From Fratercula arctica (lineage: Eukaryota; Chordata; Aves; Charadriiformes; Alcidae), in NCBI GenBank assembly GCA_947846985.1, contig CANTUZ010000003.1, positions 53,392,096 to 53,456,095 of the forward strand: a stretch of 64,000 bases of DNA, in the 5' to 3' direction. The position numbers and the translations under genes were made by a program. This document shows positions 12,001 to 23,500 of the stretch, one piece after another; position 1 is the stretch's first letter; the number at the start of each line of letters is the position of its first letter. The notes beneath the pieces are model-generated. The model was not told the DNA's origin. It saw only the letters and a program-made list of their open reading frames with translations, and did no database searches.

Positions 12001-13240
12001 GCTGTCCTTCAAGTCCCTCCTTTAAACTGTCCTTCGTCATGAGACCGATGGAAAACAGACCTTGTGGGTGGCTGTTGGGCTGACCAGCACTGCTCCCACT
12101 TCTTGTTTTATTGAACTTCCATCTCCCAAAGTCCATCTCCCCTCCTTCCCTATGGATAATATTTTACTAAAGGGAAGGAGTATCCTTGTGTTGTTCATTC
12201 TGTTTTCTACAACAGTGAAATCTTGATCCATGGCTAAGGCAGACAGTAAGTCATCTTCCTCATATTTGTTAGCATGTTGCATTAAGGAAGGACACAATGG
12301 AAGGATAAGGAGAGCAACACTCAAAAAGCGCTAAATTAGAAAAGTGGCTGAGGTATCATCACCAGTCCCTTTAGAACTGATGCCACATGGCACCATTCCT
12401 TGCAATAGGATTTATTTCAGGATTGTTTTCTTAATTGTTCATTCAGTTTCAGTGTCAGCACCCTGAAATATGTATCTCCACTGCTTGTGAGAGAAAATTC
12501 TTTTGTGGTTTAGAGTTGGCATGCAAATCTTAAAACTAAAACAAACTGGTAGTTAAGCAGCTCTGCTTTGAAGTAAAATTCTTTTCTTCCTGCAACCCTG
12601 TTCATTTAACACACGAGGACAGGTTTGTGCACAGGAGAAACCAGTCGTGATGTACAGCAGTACAGATAAGCATTAGTGGGGTTTTCACTGGGGTGGGAGA
12701 AGTGGGGGAAGAACAGCAGTGGGAGAAATTTTGATTATAGATTCAATTCATGCCCACTATCCCATTCCACTAATCTGGCTGATAGAAAACTGTAGGAATT
12801 CCCTTTAAAACTGTATTGGGGGGATGAGGCACCCTGTGTGCGTCTGAGGTTGCACAAAGCCTTTCACTATCCTTTCTCTCGCTGTGTCCCTTGATGAGAA
12901 CTGCACACTCTTGCTGGTTGCTGTTGTACTCTGAAGTAACCGTATGTATTATTTCTTGTGAGATTTATAGCTCTGTTTTGTTGTTGGTTGTTTTTTTTTT
13001 TTTCCCTTTTCCCTGGCATTATCTATATATGAATATACATCATTACTGTCGTATGTTCTTCCTTTATAGGATGTCAATATCCACTCTATTTGAACCTACT
13101 GTATTACAATCATATATTAATTTTTAGGTGCAGTATTTAAGTGTGTTGCTCTTCTGTGTTCACTGTCAAATTTCACATCCCAGTGAAGTAGCACATGTGC
13201 TTTAACACGTATTTTAACTATTCCAGCAAATGCCACAAAG
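9094..13240. other. Unique AT-rich non-coding DNA
   Basis: No gene recognised. It contains a T/G-rich low-complexity stretch at 10271-10318, an A11 run at 11040-11050 and a T13 run at 12991-13003. A CATTGACTTCAATGG word at 10811-10825 and a related ATTGACTTTAGTGG word at 10061-10074 look like pieces of an old dispersed repeat. Open frames near 9.2, 10.6, 11.6, 12.0 and 12.9 kb look like chance. Confidence 0.55.
10271..10318. repeat. T/G-rich low-complexity stretch
   Basis: TTTTTGGG, GGTTTTTGTG, TTTGG and a terminal T12 run alternate over about 48 bases. It resembles a degenerated (TTTTG)n simple repeat. Confidence 0.75.
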
Positions 13241-13315
13241 CAAATCCTGTTCTGTTTTATACCAGTGTAACACAGAAGTTAAGGAGTTGCTGGTCTAGCA
13301 TGGATTTACACTAAT
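13241..13315. repeat. Possible ancient dispersed repeat fragment
   Basis: The words TTTATACCAGTGTAACACAGAAG and TGGATTTACACTAATGTCA resemble a low-copy ancient element that I remember as recurrent in turtle, crocodile and bird DNA, in forms such as GATTTACACCAGTGTAACTGAG. I cannot name the family. The call rests on word-level recall, not an alignment. Confidence 0.35.
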
Positions 13316-15474
13316 GTCATAGATTGCTTTGGACTTTGCAAAATTATGCTGCTATTAAATGAAGCATATTGATAAAATAGAGAGCAAAACAGAAATAAAA
13401 TCTCTCAGTATTATTTTTTACTTTCTCTTCTAATTAAGTGCAAATAATAGTGATGCCTCTGTTTATGAAAAAAGGAAAAGTCATATGAAAACAACTAGTG
13501 CATTAATTTTTTTTTAAATCAGAATGTCTTTTCGTAAAGCTTCATTGTGCTTTGAAAGGGAGGGGGAAAAGCCCTAACGAAATACAGAACTCATACTCTA
13601 GCTTATTTGTTATTTACTGCCTATAAAAATTGGGGATTAGAATATTTTTTTGTGATAGAGATAGAACTTAATGGTGCATATGATGTTGTGGTTTACAGGA
13701 GCTTAATTGTCAGGGGGAAGATCTGTTGCTCTTCCATGTTGAGCCACGGGGCATTTGTTTAGTAGCAGGAGAGCATCCACTGTAGCATCAGCTATGCCTT
13801 CCCCAACAGGTGGGCAGCTGAGAGGGCTGCTGAGTTTGCTCTTGGACTGTGACAGGTGAAAAATGCTATTTAATGAGTTTTCTTCCCAGACAATTAGCAG
13901 AAGGAGGGAGCTTTCCCATCTGTGCCTGACACAACCAGGGTTTGCCGGTTGCCACATTTCTTTTGTGAGAGTGATGGACAATTCATAGAACAGGGTAGTG
14001 ACAATGACTTTGCTGTCTGCAGTCAGTCTCGCTAACTGCTCTGATCTGTTTAATCTCAGGGGTTTTTTTATTAAATACTTCACAGTAGTGAAAAAGGGCA
14101 GTGTGGAAGAAGGGTTCTCACTAGGACAGTGCAGTGCTGTATGTGGGCTACACACGTCTCGCAGTAAAACAAAGAGGAAAAACAACCAGCAACTCCTAGA
14201 CTGTACTTAACATTCTCATCTATACATGTAATGTATCAATAAGAGATGTGTGTTTGTTTGGATGGCTTACTATCTGCAGGAGCTACTGGTAAATGTTGTC
14301 TTATTTTTGACTGCTGCTGGCTTTCTCAGAGAAGTATGTTATAACCACATCAGTAATATATACATAAATTCTTCTGAAGTCTTTATTAATCTTTTCCCAG
14401 CTGTTTCTTTTCAGGGAGCATAGCAAAGAAAATTTCAGTCTGACACCAGAAAGCTCAAAAAAATTCAGTAGATTACCATTCACATGCACGTAATTTGCCT
14501 TCCTCTCTGCAAATTCTCTACTTAATTTAAACAGAATTTTCTAATTGCGTATTTTATTCATTCAGAGACTATTAATCCGTCTAATGCACAGACTTTAAAT
14601 TTCTTCACACATCAGTTCTGCTGAAGTAAGGGAAATTACAGCACATTAACATATCACATCCTACTGCTGATACACTGTATTTACTTGCAGTGATACCTAG
14701 AATTTTCACAGAGAAAAGGGCAAGATAGGTAGCTATGCTTTCTGTACAGCAAATCAAAATATCTTTGTAGGTTTTCTTGGAAAGGAGGGTTCTTGTATTG
14801 CATTTGGCTGAGAATCCCTATACTGGATGGCATTCAATTGCCTGGTAGCAGTATTATTCCTGTTACCTATGTTCTTAGTATTTATTTTTCACTTTCCCAA
14901 AACTATTTTTGTCTTAAAATCTACTTGAGCTATTTTATTTCATGTGGTTTATTGTGGATTTATAAACTAGCATAAATACAGTTTTGAGTAGAGGGAGTTG
15001 CTTTGTTTTTCTTTTCTTTTATTTTAAATCTTCAATTCTGTGAAATATAGTCGCCTTGGGGATTCCTTTGAAAAACCTGATAATGAATGTAAGATGTGAG
15101 TGACTGGTGTGTGATTGTGTTGATGTTTTCCCTTCTCTTGAGCCCAGTTTGAAATTCAGCTCTGCACAGCAGGGATTGTCCTCAGCCACATATGACTATT
15201 TTGAGGATTGTGTGCTCGAGTAGCTGTGCAGGCTTTGGGCAACTGGCAGCAGTTCGTCATGGCTGCCTTTAGGCTAGTAAACCTTGGGGATTTTAATCCC
15301 TATCCCTCTCTGTCAATCAAGTCTGTCTCACTTTTTAATGTAGTATTATATATTTTCAAACAAATGGTATTCATTCTATGGTAGGTGCAAAAATACCAAA
15401 AAGCAAAATACATAATGTAGGGAGTTTACCTATTTTCCCCCAACTGTGTCACTGAAAATTATTTGCTCTGTGAT

Positions 15475-15665
15475 ATAATTGTTCATATTTAAATCATCAA
15501 GCTCACTTGCCTATTTTCTCATTGTTTTATTTTGATTGAGTACTTTGATGCTGTGAATCCTGGCTGCATTTAATTCATTATAATTATGTGAAACTAAACC
15601 CTGAATGCCTTCCAAATGAATATTATTTAATTTTCTTTGGCATTCACACAAGCAGCTTCTTTGCC
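15475..15665. promoter_or_regulatory. Candidate conserved non-coding element (AT-rich, homeodomain-type motifs)
   Basis: The block holds ATTGTT (15521-15526, a SOX-type core) and TTGATTGAG. A dense TAATTCATTATAATTATG cluster follows (15571-15588), then AATGAATATTATTTAATT. Complexity is high and there are no long homopolymers, unlike much of the flanking DNA. Such composition is typical of developmental enhancers in gene deserts, but conservation cannot be seen from one sequence, so the call is an inference. Confidence 0.25.
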
Positions 15666-16680
15666 AGCTAAGTAGTAAGTATAGACACGTTTTTCACTTC
15701 TGTGTGACATGGTCAGATTTTAGAGCTGTTCTCTTGCATTTTCAAAGCACGGAATATGCTGTTCTGAATATTATTTTAAATGTTTTTCATTCCTTTTAGC
15801 CTCAAAATGTGAAAGTAAAGAATAAATGGTGTTAACAGTTTTTTTCAGTGCTGTACCAGGTGAAAAGGGAGTTTCCACACTTAATAGCCGGGTACTGTGC
15901 AAAGATGATCAGACATGTCCAGGAAGAATAATTTGATGTTTATTTGTGACACATTTTAAAATATTATTACATAATATGGAAAAAAAAAGACATTTGTATG
16001 GCTTTATGTGTATAGCCATGCTATTCAATTGCAAAACCTCACATTGTAATGTTGGCAGGACTTCCAACACTCCAAGCACATTAGTTTTGATTTTAGGCTT
16101 CTTTGTGTCCCTGTTCCTTCTTGGGCAAGTCAGTGAATGTGGTTCACAGTCTCTATAGGTAACTTATACTAAACTGATGGAATTTTGATTTCAAGAAGTT
16201 AGTCATAGAAAACAAGTTAGAAACAAATCATGCTCAAATATACATGATTTCAGGAGGCGGCTGAGGTATCATCTTTTATTGCCTGATGTGGTAGGGGAAT
16301 CAGTGCGGCTTTCAAAGACTTTTTTGATTATTGAAATAATATAATTCTTCTTATGTCTGAAAGGAGCAGGCAGCCAAGAACTCAAAGGTTGCTCACAGTG
16401 TGCTGACAGGGTTGCATGCCTAACTGTGATGTGCTAGAAGCAAACCAACAAAACCCATCCTCTGATGACTTCTCCCAGTGGAAATAGGCACATAGACTAA
16501 ACTGTGGGGTTTTGCAGCATTGTTTGCAAAGAAAGGGCAATGTAGTTCCTGTTCTGTGGCACCCCAATTGTTTTCACAAACCATGAAGCTTGCTTGCATA
16601 CAGGGACTTTGGCCCCATTTTTATTTTCCACCTTTTGAGGATTATTACTCTATTGTAGAAAGATAAGTTTGGGGGTTGGG

Positions 16681-16706
16681 TTTTGTTTGTTTGTTTGTTT
16701 GTTTTT
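16681..16706. repeat. (TTTG)n microsatellite
   Basis: About five consecutive TTTG units sit between a TGGGTTT lead-in and a T6 run. It may be length-variable between individuals. Confidence 0.9.
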
Positions 16707-17397
16707 TAATAAAACGCAAGATCATCAATTCAGGGATTTCCCTCCCTTACAGCAGATATATAATGAACAACAGCTTTCATGATATGATGATAGGGCTAAT
16801 GCCAGTTTGCCTGTCTCCTGCCTACTGTTGAGTCTGAGAATGGGTAAGTCCCTAAAGCCATTGCTTAAAAGAGTGAAATGGTAAAATCCCTTCATAATGG
16901 ACTCCACATGGGACAAAATCCAGAGACTTTGTTCAGAACATAGAGGTCATCCTTTAATGATTAACTCTGATCCTCTGGTCACCATAGTACCTGTACTCCT
17001 ATGAGAGGATGTCTTCCCTTCTACTCAGTTTGGTTTTCTAATAGGGCTTGAATACATAAGAACTGCAGGCTGCATGGCTTGTATTTGAGTGGTATGAACA
17101 TCAGCCCAAAACAAGAATCAAATGGGAATCCAAAGAGCCCAAAAATTAAGTGGCAGTCACTCCTGATAGATAAACAGGAAAAGGGAAATGGAGGAAAGGC
17201 TTAAATCCCATGAGATGTTGAAGACAACTCTCGCATCCCCTTTCAATATGACAGTAAGGAGGTATGTTAAATACAACCTACTGTTCTTGTCCTTGTGTTC
17301 TGCAAGTCTGACCAGATGTTTGATTTCTAGAGCCCTTGGTTCTGCTTGCCAGCTGAGAGACATGCTTAAACGTGTGTACATTTCCTGTAGTCATATC

Positions 17398-17414
17398 TTT
17401 TTTTTTTTTTTTTT
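17398..17414. repeat. Poly-T run (17 bases)
   Basis: An uninterrupted homopolymer of T with no retroposon body recognised on either side. Confidence 0.9.
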
Positions 17415-18847
17415 GGAAGCCTTTTTTCCTTTCTAATTTCCATGTGTTACTACTCTGTTACCTACTCAGTCACCTAAACACTGTGCATTCTGCAAAACTT
17501 TGACCCAGTATTCATCTCGCTGTCAGACTCCCACAGTACAATTACAGAATGCATGAGGGAGGTTTAAAAATGATTTGGTCCCCTAGTTTTTAACAGTTTT
17601 ACATATGGTTAACTACTAACTGTCTCAAAATGCTGCTGTAAGCACCATCTTTATATTCCACCAGAGATGTGCTCTCGGGAGAACAATGAAACATTTATGA
17701 TATTTGGGTGGGAGGGAGATTAGAAAGTGTAAAATAATTTCTTACTCATAAACGCCCAGTAAATTATCTTTCCATTTTGAAATAAAGCACTTAGTTTCAA
17801 TAAAGATATACATCAATGGATTGCCAGAAAACGGCACTGTATTTCTAGTCCTTAGTGAAGGATAACAGTGAAACAATCAGATGTTTTTGCAAATTGTTTA
17901 TCACAAATCTTTGGATCTTTATTTGTGGGAATTCTAGTACTGAGCCCTTTCATTTATATTCCCCTCTCATCGTCTCACTTTCATTAATTCAGAACCTCAA
18001 ATTACTGAATTGAGAAGTCTGCTCTTGTTTTCATTTAAATTGCTGAACATTAAACAACAGTGATATGTTACACTCAGGGGGCAGTGCATTTTTCTCCTGA
18101 AAGTAGAAGACATACAGCCCAAGACCCAGATCTTCCTCTGTCACAAAAGAAGGATGGTTCCATAGAAAGACAGGGTCCAGCTCAGCCCTGGCTGCCTGCT
18201 TCCTTTACACTCTTGTGTTGCTTTACATGGAAGATACAGTCACCATCTGTGGCGGTGTCACTTTTTGTAACGTTCTAGGTGATGGCCCTTCTCCATAGCC
18301 TACCTGGTCTTTGGCATGCTTTTCTAAAGAGCCCCCTAGTCTGGATTAATTTTACGTGTGGAAAAACTATGAGTGTGATGGATGCTATGGAAGCATTAGG
18401 GACCTCTTTCTGTCTCTGAAATTTCACCTTTCACATATAAAGTTACATGGGATTGAGATGATTTGGACACAAGGATGTTAGGACAACTCACAACCTTCTC
18501 CTGCAATTCAAATGATTGGCTTTTTTATGGTTCTCTTTCCAGAGTAGAGCAGCTCCCTTTGAGCTGGATCATCAGGCTGCAGCATCACATTTGCTCAAAA
18601 CTTGACTTGTGGGTTTGAAATTCTTCAGGCTTATCCCTGGAATGGAGGTAGAATTACCTTCACAAATGGCATCAAACACACAAAGTTAAGAGTTTGAAGA
18701 TCATGTCTTTGGGTACGGGGGTGATTTTAATTAAATCCTCATCTGTGTACCGTGCTTATATTATGGATCTTAGGCTTACACTCTGACCTTTGGAAAACCA
18801 GCCTGCAACATATCTGATAGCAATTAGTTAGAAATCTTCAATACCTA

Positions 18848-19144
18848 TAAAGGGGTCAGTCTTTTTTCAGTGGTGCCCAGTGACAAGACAAGAGGTAAGG
18901 GGCACAAACTTGAACATAGGAAGTTGCATCTAAACATGAGGAGGAACTTCTTTACTTTGAGGGTGGCAGAGCACTGGCGCAGGCTGCCCAGAGAGGCTGT
19001 GGAGTCTCCGTCTCTGGAGACATTCAAAACCTGCCTGGATCCATTCCTGTGCAACCTGTGCTAGGTGAATCTGCTGTGGCAGGGTGGTTGGACTAGATGA
19101 TCTCCAGAGGTCCCTCTCAACCCCTATCATTCTGCGATTCTGTA
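18848..19144 (+). mobile_element. CR1 LINE, 5'-truncated 3' end with open ORF2 tail
   Basis: This is an avian CR1 non-LTR retrotransposon end in sense orientation. It opens with TTTTCAGTGGTGCCCAGTGACAAGAC and runs through the family boxes ACATGAGGAGGAACTTCTTTACTTTGAGGGT, CACTGGCGCAGGCTGCCCAGAGAGG and GTGGAGTCTCCGTCTCTGGAGAC. After GACTAGATGATCTCCAGAGGTCC it ends in two 8-bp terminal units, ATTCTGCG and ATTCTGTA (19129-19144), the CR1 hallmark. The frame 18870-19064 stays open and encodes the ORF2 C-terminus (motif [17 protein letters not shown]) through its own TAG stop. CR1 is mobilised by an ORF2 endonuclease/reverse transcriptase, which is absent here, so the copy is dead on arrival. It is much less decayed than the minus-strand copy near 4.6 kb. 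Confidence 0.96.
18870..19064 (+). pseudogene. C-terminal remnant of CR1 ORF2 (reverse transcriptase polyprotein tail)
   Basis: This is a 64-codon open frame inside the CR1 fragment. Its residues about 28-58 match the conserved end of CR1 ORF2, as I know it from many bird CR1 translations: an NFFT block, then [17 protein letters not shown], then [12 protein letters not shown]. It lies downstream of the endonuclease and reverse transcriptase domains, which are missing through 5' truncation. The initiating ATG is arbitrary. There are no frameshifts or stops before the natural terminator. No cellular function is implied. Opposite-strand frames over the same bases are shadows. Confidence 0.85.
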
Positions 19145-20124
19145 AAGCATGCTTCTCATGTAGCTCCATACAGTTGGATAACATTTAATAGATAAACAGA
19201 GGTACAGGTGATGTTCCCAGTGAATAATGAGTCTCCTTCATTCATTACAATCCTTATTTGTTTATTCTCTCTATTTTTAAAAATAGGAAAGAATTGCCAT
19301 ATTTACTGGTATTATCACTGTTTAATTTTATTTCAAAAATCATACACAGTCTCTTCTTATGACTTCTAATTCTTTACTACAGCAGAACATTACTAAGTAT
19401 AGTTCTCTAGATGGCTAGTCTTTGGCTTCAGACTTTTTCTTCTTCTCTGGTTGATTCAGGTTCCTGGTGTTTTCACTTCACATCCAGGATTCAACAGCCT
19501 AAACTAACAGACATGTGTGTGTCTCTTCCGATAGCTCACATCAGTACCCAGTCAGCTGAGTGAGCAGCTGGGGATTCTTTCACTAGCGACTATGCCCAAC
19601 ATTTTTGAGAGGTGTGCAATACCTGGCTGATCTGTGGATATCTTTTTTTTTAATTGGGAACATTTTAGATGGACAGAATAGATTTGACAAAATACATACT
19701 TTTCTAAGGGAAGTTCAACCTATTAATATTTTTATCTTGTATGTATGAATTTCAAAGTATATGGCTGGACTTCAAATAGCTGATCAGCTTGCTTGATAGG
19801 AAGAACTTGCATAAAATTACGGTCATGTTTCTACACTTGCTTCTTTCAATGCAATGGAAAATGAGAGATGCAATATGTGGATGGCATACTCAAAACAATA
19901 GCCTGAAGAAATGGTCACAACTGAGCACTGTTGCATTTACCAGCCTTGAGAAAGAAAGATAATACAATAATCAAGATGTGAGATGCTGTGGGCTTGCATG
20001 AGCATTGTAGCTAGGTGGATGGATGCAAACCAGCCTTATCTTCCTTCCCTCTCCCAACAACCCAGACAACTCATTCTGCTTCCTTTTACTTGCACTAATG
20101 CCTCAGTTTCCAAATCACAGAACT

Positions 20125-20142
20125 AAAAAAAAAAAAAAAAAA
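20125..20142. repeat. Poly-A run (18 bases)
   Basis: An uninterrupted A run. The preceding TGCCTCAGTTTCCAAATC word hints at a MIR core, but the match is too short to call. Confidence 0.9.
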
Positions 20143-20535
20143 TCTACACAAAACCCACAAACCCCTGAACCCACAAATGCTACATTCAAGTACAAAGAAC
20201 TAGAAACTGTTTTGCTATACTATCTTTCCATGCTTACATGAAAAGTAATTCTCTGTGGAATTACGCAATTCTTTTTTTTTTAATTTTTAAATAAAGGATC
20301 GTACCAATTATGAGGTCTTCTATTCAGTTGTTTTCTTCATTTGTAATACAATACATATTTATAAACTAGTAATACATATTTATGGATTGCTTCTAAGACA
20401 GCAAGTATTCTACAGTTTGCTTAGAAAATGGTTCACAGGGCTCTACTATGTAATTTTCAGAGCTTGCAGAAAAATAACAGTATTGGTAACCTGCTTTTGA
20501 AGAGATACAGCCTTAGCAGATTTCACTGTTAAATT

Positions 20536-20552
20536 AAAAAAAAAAAAAAAAA
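20536..20552. repeat. Poly-A run (17 bases)
   Basis: An uninterrupted homopolymer with no retroposon body recognised. Confidence 0.9.
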
Positions 20553-23500
20553 TATTAAAGCATGCCTGCATAGCTACTAAGCCCTTGCTTTTGAAACATG
20601 GCAGGAATTCAATTGCCCTGAAATAGATTTGTTTGTTTTTTCTTTTTCCCCTGCTTCCCCAAAGCACAAGGAATGGAGAAAGAGTGAAGTGATGTAGGTA
20701 ATCTGTAGCCTTCTACTCACAACATGTAGTATAATCTGTTGTGTTTGGGATTAATCCTGTGGACCAAACAGAAACATTGCTCTGGCTAATTTTAGGGTAT
20801 GAAGCTGTCCTCCAGTAGCTGGAGGAAGGAGCTGATGTGAGTTACAGAGCATCCTCCAAGCAGTTTAATACATCTAGGAGATATAAAGGTGACTTTTGCT
20901 TCTTTGTTCTTCTGGACTGTCTCTACTCTGCTGTACTTCTTTATTCACCCAGCACAGGATATAGCAGTTGATTTTTGTGGTCCAATTAAACAGAACTAAG
21001 CTTGTGAATCGGAACCAATCACTTTTCACACATGTCTTTGTGGCTGCTTTCTTAAAATCAGCATATCTTAGAGTCGTACAAAAAAAACCCTGGAGAACAA
21101 AATACGCAAGTCCTGAGGAAGTTGTTATGGGAAGAGTTGTGCCTGATTTTTAAAAGCAGAGCAATGGGAAGGAGTAATTTCATATACTTAAAATATTCTG
21201 CCTTCATAGCATAATATTAGTGATAACTGTAACTTTTGTGTTTCACTTCCACAAGATAAAAACTCGGGTTGTCTGATCCCTCAGTTGATTCATGCTTGTA
21301 GCATAACCATCTCAACCTCAGGGCTCAGTTCAGCGTCCAACAGAATGTCTCCCATGTGCACAAGAGTTATTCAAAGATTTGGATTACTCTGGCTCTTAGT
21401 TGCTCAGAATGCACATCTTCTGTCAGGTGCACCTAGTCAAGTTCATGTAGCAGTTTAAAACCAGCTTTTCCTCTTGTGGGATGAGGACTATATTGCATAC
21501 ACAACTTGAGGGAACCAGGCACTTCTGTTTCTGCTGAAGTTCACACTGAGCGAACGGAGAAAGTGAGAAAGATGAAAGCCTATTTCTTCACCTCTGCTCA
21601 TCTCTAAATTATGAGTCTTGTAATGTCCCAGCTTCATGTTGGGACAAGTCTAGACCACAGAGTAATTCCTCCTACTCCTGCTGGCCTTTTTTTTTCATCT
21701 TTTCCCTGTACCTACACATGCTCGGGTCAGGTGCCCTGCAGTTCAGACACAGTCTTTATGACTAACAAGCCCCAGTGCTGATGGGAATCTTCAGCTGCGT
21801 TGTTACTGCAGCACCAAAGGAGACAGCCATAGGACTACAAGGCAAATTTTGTTACGTAGATAGAAATTTTCATATTCTGAAACGCTGTATATCTGCTATA
21901 TCTTGAAAATTTTACCTTTTAACATCTATTTTTGTGACTTTTCTATATTCTTTTTACTATTGCTTCAATGATAAGTGCTTATATTAGTTTTGTGGAGGCT
22001 TTGCTACGCTACTGCAAAAATATTTGAAGTGCAAAGAGAAGTGCTTTAAAAGAGATCTGAAATTTACAGGTGCTCAGAATCCCTTGGGTAAAATAATTTC
22101 TGTACAGTTTTATCAGGGTCCAAAGTAGTGCGGTTTACAAGATCTTCCAGCATGGAACATTTTTAGCAGTATTAGAAAGTTAAAATTTTGGAGGTTGCTG
22201 GTATCTTACACTGTTTCAGTAGAAGTCATATATGGAAATCACTCTGCTTTGTCAATTTGGGACAATTACTGAAGATGCCATTGCAGTTGTGCCTTGTACT
22301 GCATAGTCCTCATTGTCTAGAATGAGCAAGGCAAGGACCCTCATGCTGAGGGGAACAAGAAAGGAGCTTTCTAATGAAAATTCCAGAGAACCACGCTGTA
22401 ATTTGTGCAGAGGACAGAAGTGGAGATAATATTTCATCACAAAACTTACAGCCTGTCTTACATGGCTGATGATTGTAGACAAAAGTAAGAAGCCACACAA
22501 CAAACTAGAACTACATAATTTAATGTCCTTGACTGCAGCAGTACCAATTTGATGGATCTGAAAATAGAAATTCCTATCTCAGGGTTCGGCACGCACTCTG
22601 GGAGCACGATGCCTGATATTAAAACCATGACTGCTAAAATGCATAAAGTAAACTAAGCTATGATTCTCAGCAGTGTTTTGGGTGTCAGCATCCAGTCAGG
22701 CAGAGAGCTGAGGGCTATCCTGAAGTGACCGTGTATACCTGCCTGTCAGCAAGGGAATTCATAGCAAGGCTGAGACATTAAAGAGAAATCTAGGTGGCAG
22801 ATACTTTCTGTTTCCTATCACTTTCAGGGGGAAAAATACTGTTAATATTTCAAATGAATCTGTACACAAACTTGGTAGGTGTTTAGGTTCTCTTACTTCT
22901 TACAGGCTGTAATAAAGGATTTCTGCTCTTTGTCTCTTATTACTTTCTTAATTGAATCTGTTGCATGTAGCAAGAATGAAGAGTTTTATGGTACTGTAAA
23001 ATATACAATGAGGTTATGGTGCCAGTGTGCTAAAGGTAACCAGCCAATACAATCCTTTTCTGAGAATGATACTCTTTGATTGCCTCTGTGTTTTCTTAAG
23101 GCTTTGTGACTCTGTCATAGTAGCAGTGCTACATGGAACTCATTTCCATTTTAAACTATTCACATTAGCGTTGGTAATTCAGCAAGGTTAGTTAGTCTTA
23201 GTGGCTGTAATATTATATGCTCTCTCACCCTCCTTGCCTCCTCCCAATTTATATTCACTAATGTTGTCACGCATATTTTTGCTTAGTGTCTTCTGTTTAT
23301 GTTTTTGGGTGGGGATCCTGTGACCTAATCATCTGTGGTGTACACATCCACATGTGAATTCAGCTACCTTTGCAGTTCAGGGAAGCGGCATTTGGAGAAA
23401 ATGATTCACACGTTCATCCTCTGACAGATGTCTAGAGCTGGTCAGGTGAATCACAGCCCAGAAATGCCCTTCTCTCATGGTGAGTCTAGGCAACTAGCCA

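Larger units (their letters stand above)
13316..18847. other. Unique AT-rich non-coding DNA
   Basis: No gene recognised. The longest open frame (minus strand, 13703-14185, 160 codons) lies in a slightly GC-richer patch, has no signal, motif or family resemblance, and is opposed by another open frame on the plus strand. I treat both as chance. A homeodomain-motif-rich block at 15475-15665, a (TTTG)n repeat at 16681-16706 and a T17 run at 17398-17414 are listed separately. Confidence 0.55.

Noticed and set aside
12180..12188. GTATCCTTG and similar U12-type donor words (also 43646, 52198)
   Set aside because: Isolated matches with no partner branch-point/acceptor at a sensible distance and no exon; expected by chance.
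13703..14185. 160-codon minus-strand open frame
   Set aside because: No domain, signal or family resemblance. It is opposed by a plus-strand frame, lies in a slightly GC-richer patch, and is within chance expectation for 64 kb in six frames.
16100..16160. CTTGGGCAAGTCA word suggestive of a MIR core
   Set aside because: Only one box matches and the flanking sequence does not continue the consensus.
20085..20130. TGCCTCAGTTTCCAAATC word suggestive of a MIR core before a poly-A
   Set aside because: A single short box. MIR has no poly-A tail, and the upstream head and core are absent.
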